Assembly: GCA_023627715.1 (NCBI GenBank)
Contig: JAMAHW010000014.1
Span: forward strand, 186,001-250,000
From: Periconia sp. R9002
Taxonomy: Eukaryota; Ascomycota; Dothideomycetes; Pleosporales; Periconiaceae
Reading direction: 5' to 3'
DNA: 64,000 nt
The position numbers and the translations under genes were made by a program. Below the pieces are notes generated by a model. It was not told where the DNA came from and did no database searches. It worked only from the letters and a program-made list of their open reading frames with translations. This document shows, in pieces, positions 21,026 to 31,022 of the stretch. Position 1 is the first letter of the stretch. The number at the start of each line of letters is the position of its first letter.

Positions 21026-21244
21026 GATGAACCGGGAGTATCAGCGAACAAGTACACGATAGAATACTTTCGAATATTCACCAGAAAATGCAAGTTCAAA
21101 TTGTGGGATCACGAGTGGGAGGTCACACAGACTAAAGCTAAGCCTTGGCGCGAAGTTTTGCCGGGCGGCGAGTCCCGGTAGTGTACGATGTTTTACATCT
21201 GCTTCTAATATCACAGCGACAGCCCATAGCCCTTCCCCCTGGCA

Positions 21245-22425
21245 ATGGCGACACCCAAGTGTTTGCGGCCATTACTGGCGCCATCAATACCATCGAAGGT
21301 CAGACTCAATTTTGAAACAGCATTTTGCGCAAGTTCTCACATGATGGCAGGTCTCACCAACCCCCCGGATATGTCTCCCTAGAACTCCTCGTTTTGCGCG
21401 GATCCAGAACGCCAGAGCCATTAGCACTAAGAAAACCGGCGGCAACAACCTTTACCAACGTCTCACGAGTGGAGATGCGAGCTTGGACGAGCGATTGGCC
21501 AAAATGGGAATCGACCCGAAGGTCTATAGAACGTGCGTGGAGAGACCATCTACATCCGACGACATGCTAACAGCGGCTGCAGCATGGAGAACAGGGTGAG
21601 GCGTGCTGAAAGGGAGGATGAACGCCGAGAGCCGAAGACACAAGAGGAGTTGGACGAACAATTGAGGATCATGCGACAACAGCCAGATCACAATATGCTG
21701 TTACATACATGGAAGAGAGTGGGTATAGAACCAATCAAACTTGCAGAGTAGGTTCGTTCGTTAGCTGGTTATGATTTTATGCTCATGGCCGCTCCAGAGA
21801 ACGTGGCATCAGCATTCCTGGCGAGGACAAGACACCACTCGACCCCAAGACTCAAAAGGCTCTTGATGAACTGCGCGCTCCTGTTAACGTCCAGGCCATT
21901 CATCTCCGGCCCTTTCGACGGACTCCTGAATACGGTGTACCTGTTTGCGACCTACAGCTCCGCACCTACTCCATTCGCAATTTGTTACTCTTCGCCGATT
22001 TTGCTGTCCGTGCCGCATACTACATGGGTCTCTGTGCTCGCGGTCCTGTTCCACTTCCCCGTATCACGGAGCGCTGGACTGTTCCACGATCCAACTTCGT
22101 CTTCAAAAAATCGCAAGAGAATTTTGAGCGTGTGACCATGAGGAGGCTTATTCAAATTCAAGATGGTCACCCCGATGTCGTCAAGGCTTGGTTGGCGTTT
22201 TTAGAAAAACACCAATACCATGGTGTGGGTATGAAGGCCAACATTTGGGAGTACGAGAGCTTGGAAGCCGCCACCCGGGCCGGATATGAGATTGAAGAAG
22301 GCGATTACAGCCGAAGAAGGGAGGGCCCGATGATGGAGAAGGTGGAGGAAATTCTCAACCGCAAGGGCTTCAAGGAGGCCATGGAGGGGCATAAGAGCGA
22401 GGCGGAGGTAGAAATGAGGTTTTAG
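21245..22425 (+). CDS. RSM10: Mitochondrial ribosomal protein uS10m (Rsm10)
   Basis: Four exons: 21245-21298, 21351-21532, 21583-21747, 21798-22425; introns 50-52 bp; 342 residues. The uS10 domain is in the C-terminal half (about 175-285): LQLRTYSIRNLLLFADFAVRAAYYMGLCARGPVPLP..., with WTVPRSNFVFKKSQENFERVTMRRLIQI, the rRNA-binding loop and strand of S10. The N-terminus MATPKCLRPLLAPSIPSK, with no acidic residue and several basic and hydroxylated ones, is a likely mitochondrial presequence. Between them lies a charged, helical region of about 100 residues (NLYQRLTSGDASLDERLAKMG, RVRRAEREDERREPKTQEELDEQL) that I do not recall in yeast Rsm10. The four-exon model uses good splice sites throughout, including CTAAC in intron 2, so the extension is probably real. 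Confidence 0.85.
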
Positions 22426-22947
22426 TTGGTTGAGAGGCTGTAAGATTAAGAAGCGTGCATTGTTGGAATATCTCTCTGTTGGCCCTGTCTAGGGAGTGGC
22501 ATGGTTGGACTGACATGTGTTTGTTTTTGTATCACTGTACATTTATTGGGTTGAGAGGATATTTGCTGGTGAAAAAGCGTACATGCATACTTGAATCCTG
22601 GTGCAAGTCGATAGATACTGGAGACGTGGAAACAGGTACTTGGACATACATGGTACGCTTTGTAAACAGAGACAGTACATATTGTATGTAACTAGGTGCA
22701 TAGGGCGAACCGGTTAATATGTGGAGGCATGACGCGAAGGCTGCATAATTGCCCTATCGATAACTGTTGCTAGGGTAACGTATGCGGCCTAAACAAACTG
22801 GATACAAGCTTGGTTTAAACTTCATGCAGCCCTCCACCCGAAGCCACACGCCTGCACTAAAGTTAAACACAACTCTGATTGAAGCACTTCTGCTCCACTT
22901 TCACCATACGATACTCTTTCTCCTCCGAAACAACCCTCGCAACCAGC
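22426..22947. promoter_or_regulatory. Intergenic, Spo12 gene upstream region
   Basis: Tail of RSM10 and promoter of the Spo12 gene. TAACTAGGTG at 22689-22698 is a two-mismatch relative of TACCTAGGTA. No gene found. Confidence 0.4.
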
Positions 22948-23472
22948 ATGTCTTCTGCCAACGTCCTCGGCGATCGCGACGCGAACGCGCGAATCACAGC
23001 GTCACCCGAGAAGGAGAAGCCCAAGAGTTTGGAGTATCACCGTCAGCAGCTGCAGACACGTCTCGACGAGAAAAAGTGGGTTGAAGAAAAAAGTCGCATG
23101 CCTCTGCTTTGTGTTGTGTAACTGACACATCCGCCCGACAGGCCCCAGCAGTTCGTCTCGCCATCTGATGTGAGTTCTTGTCCCTCCACCCCGAAATGCC
23201 TGAACAAGTACTGATTTTGTCATCACAAAACAGGCCATCATGTCGCCCGCTACCAAAAAGTTGAGCGCCCATCGAGGCCGGAACATTCTCAAGAAGTAAG
23301 CGCAAGACATGCTCCTCTCTGAACGTCACGAATGCGATGAACTTACTCGACACCTAGCTCTAAACCGAAAACCCTCTTCATGCAAGCTAGCTCTAAGAAT
23401 CACGAGGCCGCCAAAGACGTCGCCGCTTTCGAAGACATTTCAAAATCCGAAACAAAGCCCGGGGATGTCTAG
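22948..23472 (+). CDS. Spo12-family cell-cycle protein
   Basis: Four exons: 22948-23075, 23142-23169, 23234-23295, 23358-23472; introns 62-66 bp; 110 residues. Small hydrophilic protein. The core is SPSDAIMSPATKKLSAHRGRNILKKSKPKTLF (positions about 50-80, split by three introns), matching the short Spo12 signature SPxTxKL...R with its cyclin-dependent-kinase-like Ser-Pro site. In yeast Spo12 and Bns1 act in the FEAR network that releases Cdc14 in early anaphase. The remainder is disordered. Because exons 2 and 3 code for only 9 and about 21 residues, automated gene finders may miss this gene; the assembled motif is the main support. Confidence 0.8.
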
Positions 23473-24103
23473 TCTGCCAGCAGTGGATGATGATTGTTAT
23501 GAGTTTACGAACATTTGCCGAGGGATTTAAGGTGGAAGCTTTCGTGGTCTTCCCCCATTCCTTTGCATTTAAATTATACCCACTTTGTATGCCTGAGGAA
23601 CTGGACGGGCTTCTAGATTCTCCAGATGGGCTGGGTTTGGGCAATTGGTATGGGCTAGGGATATCAAAAGGTGCTCGGCGCAGTCTTCACCCTGGAGTTT
23701 TGGTTTCGGAGGGTTACATGATGATTGAATGACTAGAGTACATGTAGTGTAATCGACGTGTACTATGACAATTACAGAGTGTCCAACCTACATTGATATA
23801 TTTCCAGTGTTGGATTTGTGTTTCTTTACCTGTGTTGATACTGCGAGTGATCAATTAGTATGCGATGATACGATTGATAGGATTTTTCATTCAATGTTGG
23901 GTCCACGCAACACGCGCCTACATATATATGGCTAATACGTATACAAAGCAGCGACACATAAATATTGTATGTATTTTACTGTAGCAGCATTGTAGGGTAC
24001 GTGACGGCTTATGTAGGTACATGGCTAAAGTAACTAGGTACATGGGGCCTAGCGGCGAAAGCGCTCCAACGTTCTCGTCTCCAAACCTCTTTCTCCACGC
24101 TCG
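23473..24103. promoter_or_regulatory. Intergenic, UreF upstream region
   Basis: TAACTAGGTA at 24031-24040 lies 64 bp before the UreF start codon, with AGGTAC words beside it. Open frames on both strands antisense to the Spo12 exons look incidental. Confidence 0.4.
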
Positions 24104-24973
24104 ATGCCTACCAGTGCGGGTGACCAATCGTCTCTGGAAGCCGAGGTCGCTGACCTTGAGATTCGACTGCATAAAGCCAGGTCAAAATTGGGTGTCAGTG
24201 CAGCCTCTTCCAAGGCGTCATGGCCTCTTCCCACCAACGCATCTCTCCATGCTCTCCTCTTACTCTCCGACTCTGCCCTACCACTAGGCTCTTTTGCCTT
24301 CAGCAGCGGACTTGAATCCTACCTCGCCCACCAAAAGCCAACATCAAGCGCGTCGCGGACTCCTTCGTTCTCCGTCTTCCTCCAACTCTCTTTGTCGACA
24401 CTCGCCGGTACCGCTCTACCCTATGTTTTGGCGGGATACCGACATCCGCAACGCATTGAAGAGCTCGACAATGACTTTGATGCAAGCACGCCATGCACCG
24501 TGGCGCGGCGGGCAAGTGTCGCGCAGGGCCGGGCGCTGCTGACGGTGTGGGATCGCAGTTACAGAGCAGAATACATGGCTGCGCAGATGGACCAGGCAGG
24601 AGAACAGAGAGCGGCGGTTGACGTCCTGGCAGCCTTTTCCCAGCGGATTCGCACATCAGATGAAGTTCATGCCCACCTTGCCCCGCTGTGGGGTCTCGTC
24701 ACTCGTGCGCTTGCCGTGCCACTTCAAGATGCAGCCTATCTCTTTCTCTTCTCCCATGCGCGAACCATCACGAGCGCTGCCGTTCGCGCCAGCGTTATGG
24801 GTCCCTATCAGGCGCAAGCGGTGCTCGCTGGGTCCGACTTGCAGCGCCGCATCGAGGGCCTCGTCCAGGATGGATGGGACACGTCCATTGAGGATGCCGG
24901 CCAGAGCGTTCCCGTCATGGATCTGTGGGTGGGTCGGCATGAGAAGCTGTACAGTCGCATTTTCAATTCGTAG
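24104..24973 (+). CDS. Urease accessory protein UreF
   Basis: Single exon, 289 residues. The family signature LLLLSDSALPLGSFAFSSGLESYL is at about 50-73 (canonical pattern D-S-x-x-P-x-G-x-(F/Y)-x-x-S-x-G-L-E). Later segments RALLTVWDRSY and PLWGLVTRALAVPLQDAAYLFLFSHARTITSAAVRASVMGPYQAQAVL match the helical UreF fold. UreF works with UreD and UreG to insert the nickel centre into apo-urease. A short coiled coil (SSLEAEVADLEIRLHKARSK) precedes the domain. Urease and UreG are not in this window, as usual in fungi where these genes are scattered. Confidence 0.93.
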   Translation: MPTSAGDQSSLEAEVADLEIRLHKARSKLGVSAASSKASWPLPTNASLHALLLLSDSALPLGSFAFSSGLESYLAHQKPTSSASRTPSFSVFLQLSLSTLAGTALPYVLAGYRHPQRIEELDNDFDASTPCTVARRASVAQGRALLTVWDRSYRAEYMAAQMDQAGEQRAAVDVLAAFSQRIRTSDEVHAHLAPLWGLVTRALAVPLQDAAYLFLFSHARTITSAAVRASVMGPYQAQAVLAGSDLQRRIEGLVQDGWDTSIEDAGQSVPVMDLWVGRHEKLYSRIFNS

Positions 24974-25455
24974 TGCAGCGTAGCGTAGCGTACAGTGTGT
25001 ACTACATATCAATTAACTACATGATGTAACCATGCTGGCACAGACGGCCCGTCGGCATAATCTCGTGATGTAGCGCACTTCTAAATGATCATGTCCCGCG
25101 ACCCTTGGCGTAACCATACATGTTCTTCGTCATCTTCATCGTTGTCAACCTCAATCCGCCCTTCGCTCTCTCCCCCATCGCCTCGCCCCTGCTTTCGCAT
25201 TTTTCTCCCCGCTTTCCCCAGTCGTTCATGCCAAGATGATGTACGGAATGGGGGGGTGTGAGTCCGTCTGACCCACACCCGTGCCGCATGTGCTGAGGTC
25301 ACAAGCCCCATCCATTGTTAGCACTCTTGTCCAGGGATGGCTGGGCAACCAACACAACACCGCCTTCTTCGACGAGGCTTGCATCGTACCTGCACTTATA
25401 CCAATGCCTGCACCAACTTCTGCCCTTTCATCCATCATTCTTTTCTGCCCCTTGA
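24974..25455. other. Intergenic between UreF and GH31 genes
   Basis: Nothing recognised beyond promoter-type CT-rich DNA before the glycosidase start. Confidence 0.45.
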
Positions 25456-28011
25456 ATGCCCGCTCTCGCCATGTCAACGCCCGCCCGCTATGATTTCAAG
25501 ACTCGTCCCCTGGCCCACCCAGAGGCCATCCTTCGTGGCGACAAGTATCGCTTTACCATTCTAACCGACGGCTTATTGCGCTTTGAGTGGGCCGACGACG
25601 GCCAGTTTGAGGATCGTGCATCCACCTTCGCCATCAACCGAGAGCTGGCCGTCCCCGACTTCTATGTCTGGGATCGCGGCCACCTGGTCGAAATCGTCAC
25701 CAAGCGCTTCCACGTCGTATACGATAAAAACAAGTTCAGCGCCGAGGGTTTTGTTGTTCATCTCAAGGGTTCCGTCACAGCAAAGTGGACATATGGTCAG
25801 CAACTTTCCAACCTCGGTGGGACCACGAGAACCTTGGATGGCGCAAATGGTCGGAGGGAACTCGGTCCGGGTATCCTTTCGCGTGAGGGCATCGCCGTGT
25901 TGGACGACTCCAAAACCATGTTATTTGAAAGTAACGGGTGGATTGCGCCGCGCAAAACGGGTGATAGGAGCGACGCATACATCTTTCTGTACGGCCACGA
26001 CTACCGTGACGCCATGAGGGCATACTATGCGGTTTCTGGGAGTCAGCCTTTGTTGCCACGGTTTGCCATGGGCAATTGGTGGAGCCGATATCATCGATAC
26101 GATGAGAAGGAGTACTTTCAACTTCTCGACCATTTCGATCGAGACGATGTTCCTATGAATGTCGCCGTGGTGGACATGGACTGGCACCTTGTCAGACCCG
26201 GAGAAGAAATCCCGGAAGGGCAGAACGGCTGGACCGGCTATACCTGGAACAAGAAACTTTTCCCAGACCCAAATCAATTTCTGAAGGATCTACACGGGCG
26301 AGGTATGAAAGTTACACTTAACCTGCATCCCGCTGATGGCATTCGGTATTGGGAGGAGCAGTACCCAGAGGTTGCCAGATTTATGGGGATTGATCCAGCT
26401 ACACAAAAAGCTGTCGATTTTGACTGTACCGACAAGAAATTTATGGACGCGTACTTTGACATCGTTCACCATCAGCACGAGGCAAGGGGGGTAGACTTTT
26501 GGTGGGTCGATTGGCAGCAGGGTCAAGGTTCCAAAATTCCCGGAGTCGACCCTCTTTGGGTCTTGAATCATTTCCATTTCTTAGATATAGGACGTGGAAC
26601 CCAGAGACCTCTTATATTCTCCCGGTTCGGGGGACCTGGAGCTCAACGTTACCAGATCGGTTTTTCGGGAGACACCATTATAACGTGGGATTCGTTAGAC
26701 TTTCAACCAGAGTTCACGGCGACAGCATCGAACATTGGGTACGGATGGTGGAGCAACGATATTGGGGGTCACACGCAGGGCTATAAGGACGATGAGTTGT
26801 ACACAAGATGGGTACAGCTGGGATGCTGGTCACCTATTCTTCGCCTGCACTCTGACATGAACCCGTTCAACACTCGAGAGCCATGGGCATTCAATGACGA
26901 AGCGTGCAAGATTGTCGAGGATACGCTACGGCTGCGGCATCGCCTTATTCCGTATCTGTACACCATGAATGCGCGCTCAGCCATGCATGATGAGCCCATT
27001 GTTACGCCAATGTACTGGGACTATGCTGACCGCGATGAGGCGTACGAGGTCCCGAACCAGTACCATTTCGGGACTGAATTGTTCGTGGCTCCCATAACTC
27101 AGCCGCGTAATAAAACGACCCACCTAGGTGCTATTAAGATGTGGTTCCCACCGCATCGCTACGTGGACGTATTCACTGGTATGGTGTATGATGGCGACCG
27201 TAAATTTCAACTTCATCGCCCACTTGCGCAAACCCCAGTCCTTGCTCCGGAAGGGGCCATCATTCCGCTAGACGCTGCATGGCGTCCTCAGAGCGGTTCG
27301 CCAAACCCTGGGGCAATCGAAATTCTCCTGGTGGTTGGTGCAGATGGCTCTTTCGATCTCCTCGAGGATGACGGAAACGGGACCTCTGTAACCGACGGCG
27401 GTTTCCAGATTGTTGAATCTGGCAGTGCCAATGGAGAAGCTGATGAAGGTGTACACCTCGTTACCACACCCATCACATATAAGCAAGATACAGGTGTCAT
27501 CACTATCGGGCCAGTCTACCCCCCGAATGATCCCAGCATCCCCCAAACGCGCGAATGGAAAGTACGTCTCCTTGCCTACACACCAAGTGAGACACCATCT
27601 TCTGCGGCGTTCCGCTGCATCACCACGTGTTCGAAACGCGCCAGGTCGCTACCCTACAGCGTGGAAAAAGTTCACAACGGCACTCTCATAACCCTCGCCG
27701 CTGTTTCCTCAACGCAAACCTGCATCATTGAACTTCCCATGACATCTTCAGCTACTGGCCCACAGCTCGACATTGTCGATCCTATCCCGCGCATTACGAA
27801 TGATCTGTTGCTTCACGCTGACATGTACTATAATGATAAATGGCAAATACTTAATGTCGTGGGCGACGAGAAGAAGTCTGTCTTGCAAAAGGTCACGGAT
27901 CTTCAAAACATGCAACTGGAGGAGAGTCTGCTAAACGCCATACTCGAACTTTTGACTGCTGATAGCAGGTATCAGAGTCCTGGAGTTCTCGGAGATTTTG
28001 AGATGTGTTAG
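25456..28011 (+). CDS. GH31-family alpha-glucosidase, intracellular type
   Basis: Single exon, 851 residues (846 if the second ATG is used). An N-terminal beta-sandwich (to about 195) precedes the GH31 barrel: LPRFAMGNWWSRYHRYDEKEYFQLLDHFDRDDVPMNVAVVDMDWHLV. The predicted nucleophile is Asp352 in VDFWWVDWQQG and the acid/base Asp406 in FSGDTIITWDSL; GIGGHT-like DIGGHTQGYKDDELYTRWVQLGCWSPILRLHS follows, as in the family. There is no signal peptide, so a cytosolic role on oligosaccharides is likely. The nucleophile segment reads W-W-V-D-W-Q rather than the W-x-D-M-N-E of classical maltase-type members, placing it in a divergent GH31 branch; substrate specificity is open. The tail after about 690 is poorly conserved. 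Confidence 0.88.
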   Translation: MPALAMSTPARYDFKTRPLAHPEAILRGDKYRFTILTDGLLRFEWADDGQFEDRASTFAINRELAVPDFYVWDRGHLVEIVTKRFHVVYDKNKFSAEGFVVHLKGSVTAKWTYGQQLSNLGGTTRTLDGANGRRELGPGILSREGIAVLDDSKTMLFESNGWIAPRKTGDRSDAYIFLYGHDYRDAMRAYYAVSGSQPLLPRFAMGNWWSRYHRYDEKEYFQLLDHFDRDDVPMNVAVVDMDWHLVRPGEEIPEGQNGWTGYTWNKKLFPDPNQFLKDLHGRGMKVTLNLHPADGIRYWEEQYPEVARFMGIDPATQKAVDFDCTDKKFMDAYFDIVHHQHEARGVDFWWVDWQQGQGSKIPGVDPLWVLNHFHFLDIGRGTQRPLIFSRFGGPGAQRYQIGFSGDTIITWDSLDFQPEFTATASNIGYGWWSNDIGGHTQGYKDDELYTRWVQLGCWSPILRLHSDMNPFNTREPWAFNDEACKIVEDTLRLRHRLIPYLYTMNARSAMHDEPIVTPMYWDYADRDEAYEVPNQYHFGTELFVAPITQPRNKTTHLGAIKMWFPPHRYVDVFTGMVYDGDRKFQLHRPLAQTPVLAPEGAIIPLDAAWRPQSGSPNPGAIEILLVVGADGSFDLLEDDGNGTSVTDGGFQIVESGSANGEADEGVHLVTTPITYKQDTGVITIGPVYPPNDPSIPQTREWKVRLLAYTPSETPSSAAFRCITTCSKRARSLPYSVEKVHNGTLITLAAVSSTQTCIIELPMTSSATGPQLDIVDPIPRITNDLLLHADMYYNDKWQILNVVGDEKKSVLQKVTDLQNMQLEESLLNAILELLTADSRYQSPGVLGDFEMC

Positions 28012-28638
28012 GAATTCTTCATTTTCGCGTCGATGTCATTTACGTTCAATGTACCGCACTGCAGTATCTAGTCTATTACCACATTACGAAGATTACGGAC
28101 GCTTTCCTCTATTGACTATAGCACAAAATATCATCATTGCGTCGACTCAGACGCACTCTACAAGTAAACAGACTGCTGATATGATTGGCAAAAATTGCAT
28201 GCCCATTGCCCCTCACCCGTCAGAATTACTCTATGTCTTGGTGACAACAGATGATAAGGGTTGCATTGTCTTGATCTCGTATTTCTTTTTTTCTTTACGA
28301 CTCTCCCTGATATTTCCTACTTTGGAAGTTCCTGTAAGATGCCCATGGGCGAGCTAAGGTGAAAGACCAGTTAAGGGTGGGGAAATCTGCCAAGACTTTT
28401 CTTTTCCTCTACTTCTCGCTGAGGACATGCTCGCTGTCCTACGTTTGTACCAAACATGCTAAACTCCCTTTGAGATCAAATTTGTTGATGAATATAAAGA
28501 GGAAATACGACGCGGCAAACAACTTTCAGTGGAAGCTTTGAAATTGGCAGAATTCAGCATTCGGACTCATTCTACGTACCAACCGCCAATGACCCATACT
28601 GACACTCAGCATGAATAGTTGCTAGGTATACTCTAAAA
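28012..28638. other. Intergenic between GH31 and Rit1 genes
   Basis: No gene, repeat or RNA motif recognised in about 630 bp. Confidence 0.45.
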
Positions 28639-30789
28639 ATGGCTCATACTACAGGACTGTTGAGCCCTTCACCTGCTCATCCTCACATAAACCCTAATCC
28701 CCCTAAAAGACCTGTGCACTCGATTCACAATCGTCTCGAATCCATAATATCAGACTCTTCTTTTGTCACGCGCGTCTCCACTGCCTATGACTTACCCTTG
28801 ATCGCCAATGAAAGATGCGGAAATTGGTACATCCCACCCGAGCTCAAGGTGGAGAGCGCTTATTTCAAGAGCACCGATGGTCATAAGGATGAGTGGAGCT
28901 TTAACTTGCGAAGAGTGAACCTGCACATATTATCGGTCGTGGCGGAGAAAAAGGGGGCGGTCATTGTGGATTCGACGCGAAGAAAAAGTAAGTCTGCATC
29001 CAGTGCTCCATGTGGTGGGATAGAGAAGGTGAAGAACCAACGGCTCACGTTACAACAAGCTATGCCCGACTCCATGTCCAAGACAATCCCTATCTGGTGC
29101 TGTGTGTTGAATCGTGCCATCTTCCCCAACTCCCCCTCCTATCACCATTTGTACACCCCGACGCATGTCGTTCCTGAAAGTGAGCACGCACAAATCGAGA
29201 AAAGAATCGATGGTTTTGTTCGCCAATTCCTAGACATCTGCAAGCCCAACCTCGCTCATCTCCGATCACAAATTTCGAAACCTCTACGTCCGATCTGGGT
29301 CACACAGGCTTCGGACCTGCCGGAATCCAGGCCACATTTCGCGGATTTCCACCCTCTAGTACTCTGTACAGCTTCGCGGCGAGTCCACGATGGAGAGGAC
29401 TCTGGAAGGGGGTATGTACAGGGTGCAGCCGACGATCATGAAGCATGGTCGTGCGGTCTGACTCCAGCGTTATTCTGGAAACATCAATCTCGATTGCTGG
29501 GTGCGGATGAAGAAGACTTGCCTTCGCTGATTAAAGAAATGACAATCGGGGAGGAGGCTATAGATGCAAGGCCTACACGTATCAAGCCAACATCTAATCT
29601 GTACGTCTCCACAACGCATAATTTGGATCTTGAGCCGTACCAGATCATCATCAGCTGCGGAGCATCCCCTCTATTTACAGAAACCTCAGAGTACGCTCGG
29701 AACAAGAAATATCTTTGGCTCAAGTGCCAAAACGGGAAGCCTGGCTCCAGAGACCTCCGCCTTCAACTTCCGCGTCTTATCACGTTCTTCTCCTCGCTCC
29801 CCTCACAGCCCGGGAAAATTCTGGTCTGCTGCCCAACGGGAAAAGATCTATCCGTCGGTGTTTGTTTGGCAATCTTATGTCTCTATGCGGACGAAACTGC
29901 GAAGATAACACCCAAACTGGAGAGAAAGGAAATCACAAAAACGTTCATCAAACAGCGATTAGCCTGGCTAACAACAACCAACGCGAGTTTAAATCCCTCC
30001 AGAAAGACCTTACTAGCAGTCCACGCCTTTCTAATGCCCGAGCCCTCTGTAGGAGGTCAAGGCACGACCCCTAGTCTCTCAACAGAACAAACAGCTGGCA
30101 CTGATGCGAAACCACCAACCACAACGACGAGTAATCCCCAGAACCAACGCTCGTCCCAAGTCGCAGACTCACCACCATCTGCACCTCCTAATCCTTCATC
30201 GAACGCAATACCCACAATCTTCACCGCCCTTCGAAACTCAGACAAACCATGGACCTTCACCCGCACACTAACCTCCACCCTCCCACAACATCCCTCGGGC
30301 ACCGTAACCGGGACCGCGACATTCACCCCGTTTGCGACATCTTCCTCCTCCACTCCATCCACTTTACCTATACCAAACAGCACACTCCTCTACTCCGAGC
30401 AAGGCGAATTCACAACCACGACTGGTCTCACTTTCTCAATACGGAAGAACTACATCTACCGACTCGAACCACACACATCCGAGGAAACACCCGCTCGGAT
30501 CGCGGTGTATTTTTACTCAGACGAAGCGGAGGATCGGATCGGGGGTTTGTTCGTCGAAACAGATGCCGTAGAGAAAGTAGTGGTGGGGGATGATGGCGAT
30601 GCGATATTAGAAGCAAAGAACAAACACCAACATCTCTGTGCGGAGGATTTATACGCTGCTAGCTGGCGATTTGACGCGAAATTGGCAGAAGAAAAGGGTG
30701 GTGAGGGAGGGAAGTGGTGGGAGGTTCGATATGTTGTTAAAGGACCGAAGAAGGATTATACGAGTTGTACTGTGTATAGACGGACGTAG
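28639..30789 (+). CDS. RIT1: Initiator tRNA ribosyltransferase Rit1 fused to a DUF6314-like domain
   Basis: Single exon, 716 residues without a stop between the two parts. Residues about 25-340 are the Rit1 N-terminal domain (SIHNRLESIISDSSFV, LPLIANERCGNWYIPP, FKSTDGHKDEWSFNLRRVN, IPIWCCVLNRAIFP). Residues about 365-480 are its dual-specificity-phosphatase-like domain, with loop KILVCCPTGKDLSVGV. Rit1 adds a 2'-O-ribosyl phosphate at A64 of initiator tRNA-Met, keeping it out of elongation. After a Ser/Pro/Thr linker (about 480-530), residues about 535-716 match the DUF6314 pattern: W.F.R.L, G..TGTATF, LLYSEQGEF, Y.YRLE, HLCAEDLYAASW and GPKKDYTS near the end. The function of that domain is not known to me. 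Confidence 0.85.
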   Translation: MAHTTGLLSPSPAHPHINPNPPKRPVHSIHNRLESIISDSSFVTRVSTAYDLPLIANERCGNWYIPPELKVESAYFKSTDGHKDEWSFNLRRVNLHILSVVAEKKGAVIVDSTRRKSKSASSAPCGGIEKVKNQRLTLQQAMPDSMSKTIPIWCCVLNRAIFPNSPSYHHLYTPTHVVPESEHAQIEKRIDGFVRQFLDICKPNLAHLRSQISKPLRPIWVTQASDLPESRPHFADFHPLVLCTASRRVHDGEDSGRGYVQGAADDHEAWSCGLTPALFWKHQSRLLGADEEDLPSLIKEMTIGEEAIDARPTRIKPTSNLYVSTTHNLDLEPYQIIISCGASPLFTETSEYARNKKYLWLKCQNGKPGSRDLRLQLPRLITFFSSLPSQPGKILVCCPTGKDLSVGVCLAILCLYADETAKITPKLERKEITKTFIKQRLAWLTTTNASLNPSRKTLLAVHAFLMPEPSVGGQGTTPSLSTEQTAGTDAKPPTTTTSNPQNQRSSQVADSPPSAPPNPSSNAIPTIFTALRNSDKPWTFTRTLTSTLPQHPSGTVTGTATFTPFATSSSSTPSTLPIPNSTLLYSEQGEFTTTTGLTFSIRKNYIYRLEPHTSEETPARIAVYFYSDEAEDRIGGLFVETDAVEKVVVGDDGDAILEAKNKHQHLCAEDLYAASWRFDAKLAEEKGGEGGKWWEVRYVVKGPKKDYTSCTVYRRT

Positions 30790-31022
30790 TGCTGGGAAAT
30801 CTACAGTGTTGTTGTTGGTGTTTTTGTTGGGAGGATTAATTGAGTAACTTGTGGTATCATAAAGGGGTATCTTTTAGAATGGTTGTACAATCGAAATAAG
30901 GAGATGAGGGAAAATTCGCTCCCCCGAGCTACGACCAACGTCTTCCCCACACTGTGACCATGTCCACCTCTGCAAATAGCTATCCATGAATTGTTGCCTC
31001 ATTATTTTCCCGCATCAACCAT

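Noticed and set aside
23393..23644. 83-codon minus-strand frame opposite the last Spo12 exon
   Set aside because: Ser/Arg-rich and antisense to a coding exon with a recognised motif.
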